Positions 13,402 through 22,124 are shown, numbered from the stretch's first letter. The stretch is 32,209 bases of DNA from Megamonas sp. UBA1796 (GCA_002319795.1 DCFU01000032.1:1-32209); one strand, 5' to 3'. A program made the numbers and translations. The notes: generated by a model not told the origin, from the sequence alone.

Positions 13402-14610
13402 TTGGGTGAGTATCTGTATGTGGCAAAGAATTTGCAGGGGCATGTTTTCCGGGGAAGTCTTCAGGCGGCTTCATCGCGTGAAGCGGCAAGAACTATACAA
13501 GAGCAGGGACTATATATTTCCAAATTGAAGACAGCATCACGCAAAAGTTTTTTCCGGAATACGGTCCTATGGAAGGTGGGTCAGGCAAAATATACGGCGT
13601 TATTCTGCCGACAACTTTCGGTAATGATCAGTGCGGGACTGTCAGTAAGTGATAGCATGCGTATCTTAGCTGTACAAGAAGGAAAAATGAGCCGGAAACA
13701 TATTTTGATGGATGTTTATGAGCAACTCCAAACAGGAAATATGTTGGCAGATGCATTAAAAAAATATGAAAAAATTTTCTCCCGCAAAATGATTTATTTG
13801 ATTGCTGCAGGTGAGGCCAGCGGCAATTTGGAGGTTGTGTTGGAGAGTCTGGCTGCGTATTTAGAGAAGAGTTATGTGGCGCAGGAAAAATTAAAAACGA
13901 TTATGCTGTATCCAATTTTTTTGTTGGTTACTGCCTTTCTGGTGGTAGGGTTTGTTTTAAGCTTTGTCTTACCGACTTTTGTGGCGCTTTTTGTTGATTT
14001 ACAGATAGAATTACCTTTACCTACGCGCATCCTTTTAGGCATAAGCTATGGTTTTATTTCGTATGGCTGGTTGTTACTGTTCGTTCCTGTGGGTATAGTA
14101 ATTTTTAACAGGACGCTGCAGACGCATGGAAAATTCCGGCTTTGGCTTTCACATACCCTGCTGGGGCTTCCTCTTTTCGGACGTCTGCAAATCAATATAG
14201 AGCTCATGCATTTTTCCAGTACCTTGTCAGTTTTACTGACCAGCGGAATTGTAGCGGATAAAGCGCTGGGCATTGTGCGCGATATTACCGATAATTATTA
14301 TTTGCAGAGAGTATTGGAACGGGTACGTGAGGATGTGGAAAAGGGATATGCGATGTCGGTGTCTTTGCAAAGGGAGCATATTTTTCCACCGCTTATGTTG
14401 GAGCTGCTTACGGCGGGTGAAGCAACTGGCGAGGTAGATCTGATGTTACAGAAAATATCAGATTTTTGTCAGATTGATGCAGTAATGCTTTCGGAACGTA
14501 TCCAGGCATTGATAGAGCCAGTGATGATTCTGCTTTTGGGACTCCTTATTGGTACGATGGTTTTAGCTATTGCTATGCCGATATTAAATACGATTACGGC
14601 ATTTTCATGA
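13402..14610 (+). CDS. pilC: Type IV pilus inner-membrane platform protein PilC
   Basis: A polytopic inner-membrane protein that links the PilB/PilT motors to the growing pilus. The 402 residues contain two type II secretion F domains. The first covers about residues 65-190 (FCRQLSVMISAGLSVSDS, ending in the hydrophobic LYPIFLLVTAFLVVGFVL). The second starts with HFSSTLSVLLTSGIVADKAL and ends with the C-terminal membrane helix MILLLLGLLIGTMVLAIAMPI in approximate form. A short extra segment at the N-terminus (YVAKNLQGHVFRGSLQA) is usual. The start is TTG 13402, preceded by AAGGCGGTGA; no ATG is available nearby. Confidence 0.9.
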   Translation: MGEYLYVAKNLQGHVFRGSLQAASSREAARTIQEQGLYISKLKTASRKSFFRNTVLWKVGQAKYTALFCRQLSVMISAGLSVSDSMRILAVQEGKMSRKHILMDVYEQLQTGNMLADALKKYEKIFSRKMIYLIAAGEASGNLEVVLESLAAYLEKSYVAQEKLKTIMLYPIFLLVTAFLVVGFVLSFVLPTFVALFVDLQIELPLPTRILLGISYGFISYGWLLLFVPVGIVIFNRTLQTHGKFRLWLSHTLLGLPLFGRLQINIELMHFSSTLSVLLTSGIVADKALGIVRDITDNYYLQRVLERVREDVEKGYAMSVSLQREHIFPPLMLELLTAGEATGEVDLMLQKISDFCQIDAVMLSERIQALIEPVMILLLGLLIGTMVLAIAMPILNTITAFS

Positions 14611-14626
14611 AGAGGAGAGGGTGCAT

Positions 14627-15025
14627 ATGGGAAAAAGGAATGACAGAGAGAAGGGCTTCACTCTTTTGGAGCTACTGGTCGTAATGTCTATTATAGGCGT
14701 ACTTTCTATAGTTGCTATCCCTAAATTCAATAATGCGGTTGTTTTGGCAAATACATCTAAAATACAGATGGATTTACAAACACTGGATACAGCCATTACT
14801 TTATATCAGGCACAAAATGGTACACAGCCAGCGAGTCTGTCCCCGGATTTAGCAGAATATATTGTTGATGTTGATAAACTGAAACCACCACAGGGCAATT
14901 GCTTTTTGAGGAGTGGAGATACCATCAAGATAACAGATTCTGCGTACAGTCTGGATACAAATGGGCAGCGTGCATTATGCCAATCGCGTCCGGCAAATGA
15001 TTTTGGGCGGGCGGATAAGAAATAA
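14627..15025 (+). CDS. pilA: Type IV pilin (PilA-like, probable major pilin)
   Basis: A 132-residue prepilin. A short basic leader ends in glycine just before the cleavage site (EKG|FTLLELLVV), followed by phenylalanine, Glu5 and the long hydrophobic helix used for assembly (VVMSIIGVLSIVAIP). The C-terminal globular part is small, with two cysteines (NCFLRSGD and ALCQSRP) that may form the D-region disulfide. ATG 14627 is chosen over the in-frame GTG at 14621 because AGGAGAGG then sits at normal spacing. It is the best conserved of the prepilins in the cluster and next to the peptidase gene, so it is the likely main subunit; that is inference. Confidence 0.83.
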   Translation: MGKRNDREKGFTLLELLVVMSIIGVLSIVAIPKFNNAVVLANTSKIQMDLQTLDTAITLYQAQNGTQPASLSPDLAEYIVDVDKLKPPQGNCFLRSGDTIKITDSAYSLDTNGQRALCQSRPANDFGRADKK

Positions 15026-15045
15026 CAAGGGACGGTGATTTTTGA

Positions 15046-15624
15046 ATGCGGTTAGCAGCAAACCAATTAACGCTGGAACTTTTACAGGGACAATTGCGGT
15101 TGGTTGTCGGCGGCACCTTCCTTTCAATGGTTCTGTTATATGTTGTGGGTGGTATTTCTCTGAGGTTCTGGATAGGAACACTTTTTGCGATGCTTCTGTT
15201 ATTGATTGCAGGTATAGATTATGAGACTGGTATGATTTTTGATAGATTGCTTCTGCCTATGGGTGTTTTGGGTGTATGGATGCATTCTCTGCTTTGGGGA
15301 AATGGGTTTACCGATTCTTTTGCAGGGGCTGTTTTGGGTGGCAGCCTCCTTACAATGCTGCGTATTTTATCCCATGGGGGCATGGGCTGCGGAGATATTA
15401 AATTCGTTTTTGTTTTGGGTCTATGGCTTGGTTTGTGCGATTTGCTGGTGGCGTTGTTTTTCGCTTTTTTATCAGGTGGCGGGGCAGCGTTTTTTTTGCT
15501 TTTAGCGAAAAGGAAAAGTATACATGACAAAATACCTTTTGGCCCATTTTTGGCATTTGGTGCATATATATCTTTTTTATATGCGGATATATTGCTCCGG
15601 TTTTATGGAGAGTGGATGCTATGA
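15046..15624 (+). CDS. pilD: Prepilin peptidase (A24 family), minimal form
   Basis: A membrane aspartyl protease that cuts the leader of prepilins. The two catalytic aspartates are visible: Asp58 in AGIDYETGMIFD and Asp117 in the GxGD motif of GMGCGDIKF. About six hydrophobic segments fill the 192 residues. Classical PilD has about 260-290 residues, with an extra N-terminal domain that carries cysteines and methylates the new N-terminus. That domain is missing, so methylation would need another enzyme or does not occur. ATG 15046 follows GGGACGGTGATT. The stop overlaps the next start (ATGA at 15621-15624). Confidence 0.85.
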   Translation: MRLAANQLTLELLQGQLRLVVGGTFLSMVLLYVVGGISLRFWIGTLFAMLLLLIAGIDYETGMIFDRLLLPMGVLGVWMHSLLWGNGFTDSFAGAVLGGSLLTMLRILSHGGMGCGDIKFVFVLGLWLGLCDLLVALFFAFLSGGGAAFFLLLAKRKSIHDKIPFGPFLAFGAYISFLYADILLRFYGEWML

Positions 15625-16088
15625 ATGAAAGAGGAATAAGTTCTGTGGAACTACTCGTAGTTCTGCTTATTCTTTCGGTGGTTGCTGGTGCTGCCTTACC
15701 TAAGATATGGTTTTTTAGCAGTTTTCGTTTAGACTATGAAGCTGCCTATCTGGTTTCTGAATTACGATATCTGCAGGAATTTACGCAGACAACACAACGA
15801 GTTCGTCCGGGTTTTGATTCCTTAGGGGGAGAATCTATGCCTGTGCTTACATTCCAGAGTCACAGTTACCATATCAGTCAGGGGTATATAGGTAATATAA
15901 GGCGACATGAGCTCTCACATGATATCACACTGGATACAAATCGTGGGGAAATATGGTTCGGACGAAATGGGGACGCCAATCCCACGACAATCCGTTTGTG
16001 GCAGGGCAATGAACATCGTACGGTTTTTATTGATCGTGTAGGGCGTATCCGCATAGGTGAAAACTGGGAGGATGAAGCTGATGGCTAG
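15621..16088 (+). CDS. Prepilin-like minor pilin (GspH/FimT type)
   Basis: A 155-residue prepilin-like protein. The leader is short (MNERG) with cleavage before ISSVELLVVLLILSVVAGA, which has Glu at position 5. The middle has the GspH/FimT look: an early strand region (YEAAYLVSELRYLQEFTQTT), then strands such as PVLTFQSHSYHISQG and the late RIGENW. It is probably one of the initiating minor pilins. It is translationally coupled to pilD (ATGA) and overlaps the next gene by eight bases. Confidence 0.72.
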   Translation: MNERGISSVELLVVLLILSVVAGAALPKIWFFSSFRLDYEAAYLVSELRYLQEFTQTTQRVRPGFDSLGGESMPVLTFQSHSYHISQGYIGNIRRHELSHDITLDTNRGEIWFGRNGDANPTTIRLWQGNEHRTVFIDRVGRIRIGENWEDEADG

Positions 16089-16470
16089 GGAGAACGGTTT
16101 TTTTTTATTGGAAACGGTATTGCTGGGACTTATCCTGATGGCAGCGGCAGAAGCTTTTTTGCTTTACTCCACTACAGAGCATATGCGCATCAATAGTGAA
16201 GCAGCTACTACGGCTGCATTTTTAGCGCAGGAGCAGTTGGCTTTGGCAGAGGGGCAGGATGTGGAAACGTTGTCACAGGCTGTAACGCTTCCCTGGCTGG
16301 GGGAAGGCGATGCAGTAGAGAAAAATGGCTATCATTACGAGGTAGAGACCATTTTACAGGAAACGGTCGGAGATATGTCTTTGCGAGAGGTAACGGTAAA
16401 TATTTCATGGACAGAGAACCATAAAAACAAAAAAATGTCCTTTCAACGTGTGGTGAAGTGCCGTGATTAG
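16081..16470 (+). CDS. Prepilin-like minor pilin
   Basis: A 129-residue protein with a clear type III signal: the leader MARENG is followed by FFLLETVLLGLILMAAAEAF, with Glu at position 5. The remaining residues are mostly acidic and beta-strand-like (YHYEVETILQETVG, EVTVNISW), as in PilV/GspI-type minor pilins. ATG 16081 is nine bases after GGGAGG; ATG 16072 directly touches that site and is less likely. It overlaps both neighbours by eight bases. Confidence 0.7.
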   Translation: MARENGFFLLETVLLGLILMAAAEAFLLYSTTEHMRINSEAATTAAFLAQEQLALAEGQDVETLSQAVTLPWLGEGDAVEKNGYHYEVETILQETVGDMSLREVTVNISWTENHKNKKMSFQRVVKCRD

Positions 16471-16981
16471 AAAGGTTTTGTTTGTGCGAAACGATGAAAA
16501 GGGCCAGGGGCTTTTGGAACTTGTGATATCCCTGCCAATCATTGCCGTGCTGCTGATCAGTCTGAGTACGGCTTTTTTATATTTCCTGAAGCTCTATACC
16601 TTTTCTTTGAGTGAGTTTGAATTACAGGAGCAGGTACGTATGCCTATGGAAAGGATTGTAAGGGAACTAACTTATGCTGAGAAAGTAGAAATATATGGCA
16701 ACACATTACGCATATGGATTTGGAATGATATAGGCAGGCAGCAATCGGTTACTTACAGTTTGGACAAATCCAAATTGTTTAAGGATGCACAGCCGCTTAC
16801 CGGAGGAAATAAACTCGGGGACATAATGATTACAAAATTTCGTTGTGTACAAAAAAAGCCGGAAGTGATTTTTGTTGAAATTGAAGGAAGGAATCGTTTG
16901 ACACAGCACCACTTTTCCTTAGAAAGTGCTGTCCGGCTGCATAGAAAGAAAGGAAATAATGTACAGAATAAATTTTACTGA
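16463..16981 (+). CDS. Prepilin-like minor pilin (PilW/GspJ type)
   Basis: A 172-residue prepilin-like protein with a leader ending in KG before QGLLELVISLPIIAVLLISL; Glu is at position 5. The middle holds EQVRMPMERIVRELTYAEKV, matching the PilW/GspJ helix-strand core. GTG 16463 is used because no ATG fits and GGTGA lies upstream; it overlaps the previous gene by eight bases. Large prepilins of this type cap the pilus tip. Confidence 0.68.
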   Translation: MIRKVLFVRNDEKGQGLLELVISLPIIAVLLISLSTAFLYFLKLYTFSLSEFELQEQVRMPMERIVRELTYAEKVEIYGNTLRIWIWNDIGRQQSVTYSLDKSKLFKDAQPLTGGNKLGDIMITKFRCVQKKPEVIFVEIEGRNRLTQHHFSLESAVRLHRKKGNNVQNKFY

Positions 16982-17387
16982 CGAACAGGGCATGGCATCT
17001 GTTTTGGGAGTATTCTTGCTGTTTGTTTTAATGTTTTTAGGAACCGCGCTTTTTTGTTTTTCACATAGCGAATATCAGATTACCCAAAGATTTCTTTCGG
17101 GAACACAGCTTCGTATGGCAGCAGAAAATGGTATCATTGCGGGATGTGAATTGCTGGCTGCTGATAAAGAGCTTTGTGCAGAAATCGTACGGATGCATAA
17201 AGAGACAAGGCATTTGTTGAGCCGCGAGGATAAGAGCATGCAGACGTATTGTGATGTGTATGCTGTTTATGAAAACGAAGCAATCCTGGTATTGGCAATC
17301 AGTGAAAGAAAGCAGCTGCACGGCAGAGCTTCAGGTTCTATGAAAAGAAACGGTGAAAATTATATTTTTGATCATTGGGAGCGTTGA
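16959..17387 (+). CDS. PilX-like minor pilus component
   Basis: A 142-residue protein with one N-terminal membrane helix (MASVLGVFLLFVLMFLGTAL) after the leader MYRINFTDEQG. It has no Glu5, so it resembles PilX/GspK-type proteins rather than a classical pilin. The rest is helical and charged (SEYQITQRFLSGTQLRMAAENG). ATG 16959 follows AAAGGA and overlaps the previous gene by 23 bases. The family assignment is tentative and relies on position. Confidence 0.5.
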   Translation: MYRINFTDEQGMASVLGVFLLFVLMFLGTALFCFSHSEYQITQRFLSGTQLRMAAENGIIAGCELLAADKELCAEIVRMHKETRHLLSREDKSMQTYCDVYAVYENEAILVLAISERKQLHGRASGSMKRNGENYIFDHWER

Positions 17388-17389
17388 AT

Positions 17390-18550
17390 ATGCTGGAAAT
17401 ATTGCCAAAATTCTTATATAATCGGCAAAATCAGTTTTTGGGAATCTTTGTTACTAGAGGCATATGCTTTCTGACAGAACTGAGAGAGCGCGATAAGCAG
17501 TGGAAAATTACATTTGCAGAACAAATTCATCTGGAAAGCAGGGACGATGACGAGGACTTGTTGGAGGAATTGGCCGGACAGATCAAAATGTGCTGTATGA
17601 AAGAGCACCTTACCTGTAATTCCTTGATTTTATGTATGGGAAAAGAAGAAGTATTTGGTTATGAAAAAGAATTTCCAGATATGCCGATGCAGGAACTCAG
17701 AGAAGCTGCTTGCTGGGAAATGGAAGCAAATGTTCCGTTTGAGGCAAACAGTTATTTGCAGGATTTTCATGCCATGGGACAGGGAAAGGTTTTTTTGGCA
17801 GCAGTGGAAAAAGAACATACTATGTCTGTTATCCGTTCTTTTGAAAACAATGGTCTGAAATTGCTTTGCCTTACTGTGGAAACTGGGCGGGAAGATGTTG
17901 ATCTTGCCGAAGGGAAAATACTTGCAGGTGGTATGGAATTCATGACAGAGGAACGTACAGCGGCAGTCGTATGGGAACATGGGCAATGCTTGTCTCTGTT
18001 TGCAGCGGCATGGCCATTATTTGCAGTGTCGGGTATCAATTTATTGCCGTCGCAATTCCAGCCTGAAAAATTGGTCTGGAAAAAGCTAAGTATAGGACTC
18101 TTCTTAGCAGGCGCATTATTTTTGGCAGCTGTATATGGCATGGATGCATGGAAGCTGTATGAGCTGGAACGTCAACAAAGTAAGGCAGCTTATGAGCTGT
18201 CTTTTATGCATAATGTTATACAGGAAAAAGAAGATTCTGACAAGGCGGAAAGAGTAATCCAACGCAAAAAGGATATACTGGTCGATTTATCGCAGAAGGG
18301 GATTTCGTGGTATGCGCTTATGGTGCATTTAGGGACAATCACGGTAGAGGATGTCTGGCTAACTGATTTGAGCCTGTCAGAAGGAAATACTTTGGATATT
18401 CAGGGAAGAGCGGTGGACTATAATGCGTTGGGGGAATTTTTGCAGAGATTTGAACAAGATAAGGAATTCTTTACGGAGAATCCTGTTTTGCGTCATTCTT
18501 CAATCGGACAAGATAACCTAATCAAATTTTCTGTACAAATCAAATTGTGA
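17390..18550 (+). CDS. PilM-PilN fusion, pilus alignment complex
   Basis: A 386-residue protein that combines two usually separate pilus genes. The first 200 or so residues resemble one lobe of the actin-like PilM (LGIFVTRGICFLTEL, EFPDMPMQELREAACWEME, SYLQDFHAMGQGKVFLAAVE). Then comes INLLP at residues 216-220, the short motif that in other bacteria sits at the PilN N-terminus and binds PilM. A membrane segment follows (LSIGLFLAGALFLAAVYGM), then a coiled helix and a PilN-type periplasmic ferredoxin-like domain (VWLTDLSLSEGNTLDIQGRA). PilM's second lobe seems reduced. ATG 17390 follows GGGAG and lies two bases after the previous stop. Confidence 0.7.
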   Translation: MLEILPKFLYNRQNQFLGIFVTRGICFLTELRERDKQWKITFAEQIHLESRDDDEDLLEELAGQIKMCCMKEHLTCNSLILCMGKEEVFGYEKEFPDMPMQELREAACWEMEANVPFEANSYLQDFHAMGQGKVFLAAVEKEHTMSVIRSFENNGLKLLCLTVETGREDVDLAEGKILAGGMEFMTEERTAAVVWEHGQCLSLFAAAWPLFAVSGINLLPSQFQPEKLVWKKLSIGLFLAGALFLAAVYGMDAWKLYELERQQSKAAYELSFMHNVIQEKEDSDKAERVIQRKKDILVDLSQKGISWYALMVHLGTITVEDVWLTDLSLSEGNTLDIQGRAVDYNALGEFLQRFEQDKEFFTENPVLRHSSIGQDNLIKFSVQIKL

Positions 18551-18566
18551 AATATAGGTGGGAAAC

Positions 18567-19097
18567 ATGATTCAAATACAGGGGAAGAAGATATTTTTAT
18601 TGATCGTATGCAGTCTTGCTTTATTATATATGTTGTTTTTTGATTTCGTATATTGTGCGCAGCAGGAAGAAATAAAGTTAAGATATAGCAGATTACAAGA
18701 ACAACAGGCAAAGATTTTGCGTGTTAAAGATTTTATGGGCGGGCATCCCGATATGGTGCTCTATAAGGAAGAGCTGGAAAGCCAGCTTAGCAGGGCTTCA
18801 GCTAAGATACCTGATTCTATGGCACAGGGGGAATTTCTCAGTCTTTTACAGAACAAGGCTTTAGAAGAAAATATTGTGTTATCGGGGATTGTCCCAGGAA
18901 AAACACAGGATCACGGGGACTTTTTTTCTTTACCGGTCGAGGTGGCAATTCAGTGCAATTATTTTCAATTGATTGCGTTTCTCCAATCATTGGAGAAGAG
19001 CGAGAGGTTTTTTTTCATTGATAATGTTATAGTGCATAGTACTGGGGAGAGTATGGAATGTAAGCTTCATTTGGAGATTTATGCAACCGGCAGTTAG
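18567..19097 (+). CDS. pilO: Pilus alignment protein PilO
   Basis: A 176-residue bitopic membrane protein. A short cytoplasmic start is followed by one membrane helix (IFLLIVCSLALLYMLFFDF), a coiled-coil (RYSRLQEQQAKILRV and ESQLSRASAKIPD) and a globular periplasmic domain with the PilO pattern SLPVEVAIQCNYFQLIAFLQ. With the PilN half of the preceding protein it would form the periplasmic ring that joins motor and outer membrane. ATG 18567 follows AGGTGGG. It is the last pilus gene here; no pilP or secretin gene follows, so those must be elsewhere. Confidence 0.72.
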   Translation: MIQIQGKKIFLLIVCSLALLYMLFFDFVYCAQQEEIKLRYSRLQEQQAKILRVKDFMGGHPDMVLYKEELESQLSRASAKIPDSMAQGEFLSLLQNKALEENIVLSGIVPGKTQDHGDFFSLPVEVAIQCNYFQLIAFLQSLEKSERFFFIDNVIVHSTGESMECKLHLEIYATGS

Positions 19098-19149
19098 AAA
19101 TTTATATTTCGTAATAATATTTTCCGTGGCGGAGCTTGATTTATGATGC

Positions 19150-19179
19150 TTCATAGAATAAACTTGAAATGTGTATAAT
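19150..19179 (+). promoter_or_regulatory. Possible internal promoter before aroC
   Basis: TATAAT at 19174-19179, with TTCATA at 19150-19155 (18-base spacer). The 128-base gap here is the largest in the aro-pil region, which supports separate transcription of aroC-aroK-aroB. Confidence 0.35.
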
Positions 19180-19225
19180 TTGATGCTGCTTTGCGTCATT
19201 AAGTAATTGCAAATGAGGTGTAAAC

Positions 19226-20380
19226 ATGGGAACGTTACGTTTCTTGACCGCAGGGGAGTCACATGGGAAATGTCTGACGGCTATTGTTGAAGGACTGCCG
19301 GCCGGAGTCAGGATTGATTTGTCTGAAATGAATCAGGATATGGTGCGCAGACAGCAGGGATATGGTCGGGGAGGGCGCATGAAGATTGAAGCCGATTGCG
19401 TTGAAATTTTGTCCGGTGTACGTTTTGGCGAGACCACAGGTGCTCCGGTTACGTTGTGTATCAAAAATAAAGACTGGGAAAATTGGACAGAACGCATGTC
19501 TGTCGAGGGAGGGCCGGCTGGGGAACTTGTTACGGCCGCACGCCCGGGCCATGCGGATCTGACAGGAATAAAGAAATATGCCCGCAAGGATATCCGGGAT
19601 ATCCTGGAGCGTGCCAGCGCACGGGAAACTGCTGGCAGAGTTGCTGCAGGCGCATTAGCTAAACAGTTTTTGAAAGTCTGTGGCATGACGGTTGTTTCAC
19701 AAGTTATCAATATTGGTGGTGTGCATATTGCGGCGGCAGAGACTGCGCGCGGACAAATTGGCAGGACTTTGTCAGAGTTGAATTGTTATGATGCGGCGGC
19801 TGAAGAAAAAATGAGGGTGAAGATTCGAAGTGCCAAGGCAGAAGGCGATACACTGGGTGGTATATTTGAAGTCTTTGCCCAGGGTATCCCGGCTGGCCTT
19901 GGGAGTTATATTCAATGGGATCGGCGTTTGGATGCGCGTCTTGCAGGAGCACTTATGTCAATACAGGCCATCAAAGGGGTGGAAATCGGCGAGGGGTTTG
20001 GGTATGCCGCCCTGCCTGGCAGTCTGGCGCACGATGAGATGTTTTATGATGCAGAGCATCGGGTATACCGTAAGACAAACCATGCCGGAGGTATTGAAGG
20101 AGGTATGAGCAATGGTGAGGAAATTGTGTTGCGTGCGGTGATGAAACCGATACCTACATTGATGAAACCGTTACATTCCGTGGATATACAGAGCCATGAA
20201 GCGGTATTGGCTTGTAAGGAGCGCAGTGATGTGTGTGCTGTGTCAGCGGCCTCTGTTGTCGGTGAGGCTATGACCGCTTTTGTCCTGGCGGAGGCTGTCA
20301 TAGAAAAATTCGGCGGGGATGCCATGACGGATTTACTGGCTGGGATGAAGAGCTATAAGGAACGAGTTTATGGTGAATAG
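19226..20380 (+). CDS. aroC: Chorismate synthase
   Basis: Makes chorismate from EPSP in the last shikimate step, using reduced FMN. At 384 residues it has the usual bacterial length. Conserved patches in order: GESHGKCLTAIVEGLPAG, RQQGYGRGGRMKIE, SGVRFGETTGAPV, RPGHADLTG, ASARETAGRVAAGALA, HAGGIEGGMSNGE and RSDVCAVSAASVVGEAM. The need for FMN is a loose link with the riboflavin operon further on. Start ATG 19226 after GAGGTG. The 3' end overlaps aroK by 11 bases. Confidence 0.96.
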   Translation: MGTLRFLTAGESHGKCLTAIVEGLPAGVRIDLSEMNQDMVRRQQGYGRGGRMKIEADCVEILSGVRFGETTGAPVTLCIKNKDWENWTERMSVEGGPAGELVTAARPGHADLTGIKKYARKDIRDILERASARETAGRVAAGALAKQFLKVCGMTVVSQVINIGGVHIAAAETARGQIGRTLSELNCYDAAAEEKMRVKIRSAKAEGDTLGGIFEVFAQGIPAGLGSYIQWDRRLDARLAGALMSIQAIKGVEIGEGFGYAALPGSLAHDEMFYDAEHRVYRKTNHAGGIEGGMSNGEEIVLRAVMKPIPTLMKPLHSVDIQSHEAVLACKERSDVCAVSAASVVGEAMTAFVLAEAVIEKFGGDAMTDLLAGMKSYKERVYGE

Positions 20381-20900
20381 TACAAAGAATGTTATATTGA
20401 TCGGTTTTATGGGTACGGGAAAGACAAGCACCGGAAAAATTCTGGCAACCCGTCTGGGCTACGCATTTATTGATCTCGACCAGAAAATAGAAGCGGAGAA
20501 CAAAATGACAATCAAAAAGATGTTTTTGCAATATGGAGAAGAATATTTCCGTGATCGCGAGAGCGAAATGGTACATAAAATTGCTTCGCGGCGGGGCGTA
20601 GTCGTATCGACAGGCGGCGGTACAGTAAAACGGGCGGAAAATATAAAAGAATTGAAAAATCATGGTATCGTTGTATCGCTTACGGCAAGTGTGGATGCTA
20701 TCCTTGTGCGTACGGGACGCAGGGGAAAGCGGCCCGTACTGGATGGGCAGGATAAGGGGAACCGGCGGCAGGCCATTATAGATCTTTTGGCGGAGCGTAA
20801 GGAACTTTATGCGCAAGCTGATTATACAGTAGATACGAGCGAACGTTCACCTATGCAGGTTGTAGATGATATTTTGCGGTTTTTTAAAAGGGAGGTATAG
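20370..20900 (+). CDS. aroK: Shikimate kinase
   Basis: Phosphorylates shikimate at the 3-hydroxyl with ATP. The 176 residues show Walker A GFMGTGKTST, the shikimate-binding DLD of FIDLDQKIE, EEYFRDRESE, the STGGGTVKR glycine loop and the lid GRRGKRPVL. ATG 20370 follows AAGGA and overlaps aroC by 11 bases, so the pair is coupled. Confidence 0.94.
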   Translation: MVNSTKNVILIGFMGTGKTSTGKILATRLGYAFIDLDQKIEAENKMTIKKMFLQYGEEYFRDRESEMVHKIASRRGVVVSTGGGTVKRAENIKELKNHGIVVSLTASVDAILVRTGRRGKRPVLDGQDKGNRRQAIIDLLAERKELYAQADYTVDTSERSPMQVVDDILRFFKREV

Positions 20901-20905
20901 AGTGC

Positions 20906-21994
20906 ATGAGGCAGGTAAGAGTTGCGTTAGGTGACTTAAGTTATGATATTGTTATTGGCAGGCATATGGAAACATCTATCACAGGTTTTATACAACAGGA
21001 AGATTTTTCCAAGAAGGCGTTGTTGTTATCTGATACAAACGTAGGTAAAATCTATGGGGAAAAATTCATGGGACTTTTGCAGGAAGCTGGATTTGAGGTT
21101 GACCTATATCTTGTTAAAGCTGGCGAGACTTCAAAATCGCTGACTGAGGCAGAGAAAATATATACGCGGGCTATCGAACTCGGGCTGGATCGTAAGTCGC
21201 CTGTTTTTGCACTGGGTGGCGGTGTTGTCGGTGATTTAGCCGGCTTCATTGCGGCGACTTATATGCGGGGCGTTCCGTTCATCCAGATACCGACAAGCCT
21301 GCTGGCGCAGGTAGATTCAAGCGTGGGGGGGAAGGTTGCGGTCAATCATCCCTTAGGGAAGAATCTTATCGGGGCATTTTACCAGCCACAAGCTGTCTTT
21401 ATAGATCTGGCTTTATTGGATACTCTGCCTGCACGTGAAATCTATACAGGACTAGGCGAAATTATTAAATATGGCGTCATTTATGATAAAAAGTTTTTTT
21501 CCTTTTTGGAGGATAACATCCCAAGTATTCTTGCGCTTGCAGCTGGTCCCGTAGAACATATGGTGGCACGTTCCTGTGAAATTAAGGCGGCGGTTGTCGG
21601 TGCCGATGAAAGGGAAGCTGGGTTGAGACGTATACTGAATTTTGGACATACGATAGCACATGCGATTGAAAAGGAAACGCGGTATGCACGTTACAACCAC
21701 GGAGAGGCCGTGGCAATTGGCATGGTGGGGGCTGCACGTATCAGTCGGGCAATGGGTTTTATTGACGAGAGTGTATTAGCACGGTTAATTAAGCTTATAG
21801 CGGATATGCATCTGCCGACATGTGCGGAAGGATGTACGGTTGAAAGTATGTTTGCAGCGATATTCCATGATAAGAAGACAGTGAATGGCAGGGTGAACTG
21901 GATCCTCATGCAGGAAATCGGCAGAGTGTTTGTGACAAACGAGGTATCCGATGCTACAGTTCAGGAGGCAATGGTATCATGTATTGATGCATAG
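20906..21994 (+). CDS. aroB: 3-Dehydroquinate synthase
   Basis: Turns DAHP into 3-dehydroquinate, the second shikimate step, with NAD and a divalent metal. The 362 residues include SDTNVGKIYG, GGGVVGDLAGFIAATYMRGV, IPTSLLAQVDSSVGGKVAVN and NLIGAFYQP. Metal ligands lie in the glutamate of GEIIKYG and the histidines of NFGHTIAHA and NHGEAVA. ATG 20906 follows GGGAGG at slightly long spacing, five bases after aroK. DAHP synthase, dehydroquinase and EPSP synthase are not in this window. Confidence 0.95.
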   Translation: MRQVRVALGDLSYDIVIGRHMETSITGFIQQEDFSKKALLLSDTNVGKIYGEKFMGLLQEAGFEVDLYLVKAGETSKSLTEAEKIYTRAIELGLDRKSPVFALGGGVVGDLAGFIAATYMRGVPFIQIPTSLLAQVDSSVGGKVAVNHPLGKNLIGAFYQPQAVFIDLALLDTLPAREIYTGLGEIIKYGVIYDKKFFSFLEDNIPSILALAAGPVEHMVARSCEIKAAVVGADEREAGLRRILNFGHTIAHAIEKETRYARYNHGEAVAIGMVGAARISRAMGFIDESVLARLIKLIADMHLPTCAEGCTVESMFAAIFHDKKTVNGRVNWILMQEIGRVFVTNEVSDATVQEAMVSCIDA

Positions 21995-22017
21995 TGGCGA
22001 AATGCATGAAAAAAATA

Positions 22018-22046
22018 TTGCAACAGTTAAAAATATATGATAGACT
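22018..22046 (+). promoter_or_regulatory. Promoter for rplS
   Basis: TTGCAA (22018-22023), 17 bases, TAGACT (22041-22046). The following leader of about 70 bases, ending in AAGGAGG at the ribosome site, could hold an L19-type autoregulatory element; I could not draw a convincing structure. Confidence 0.5.
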
Positions 22047-22124
22047 ATTGGAGTATGTGGGCGGTCCTCTGAGTGGATTTTCGATATTCGCCATGAACGT
22101 CTGTAATAAGGAGGAACTATATAA

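Noticed and set aside
22047..22124. L19 leader RNA regulatory structure
   Set aside because: I could not find a stable, convincing fold in this leader, so it is only mentioned in the promoter entry.
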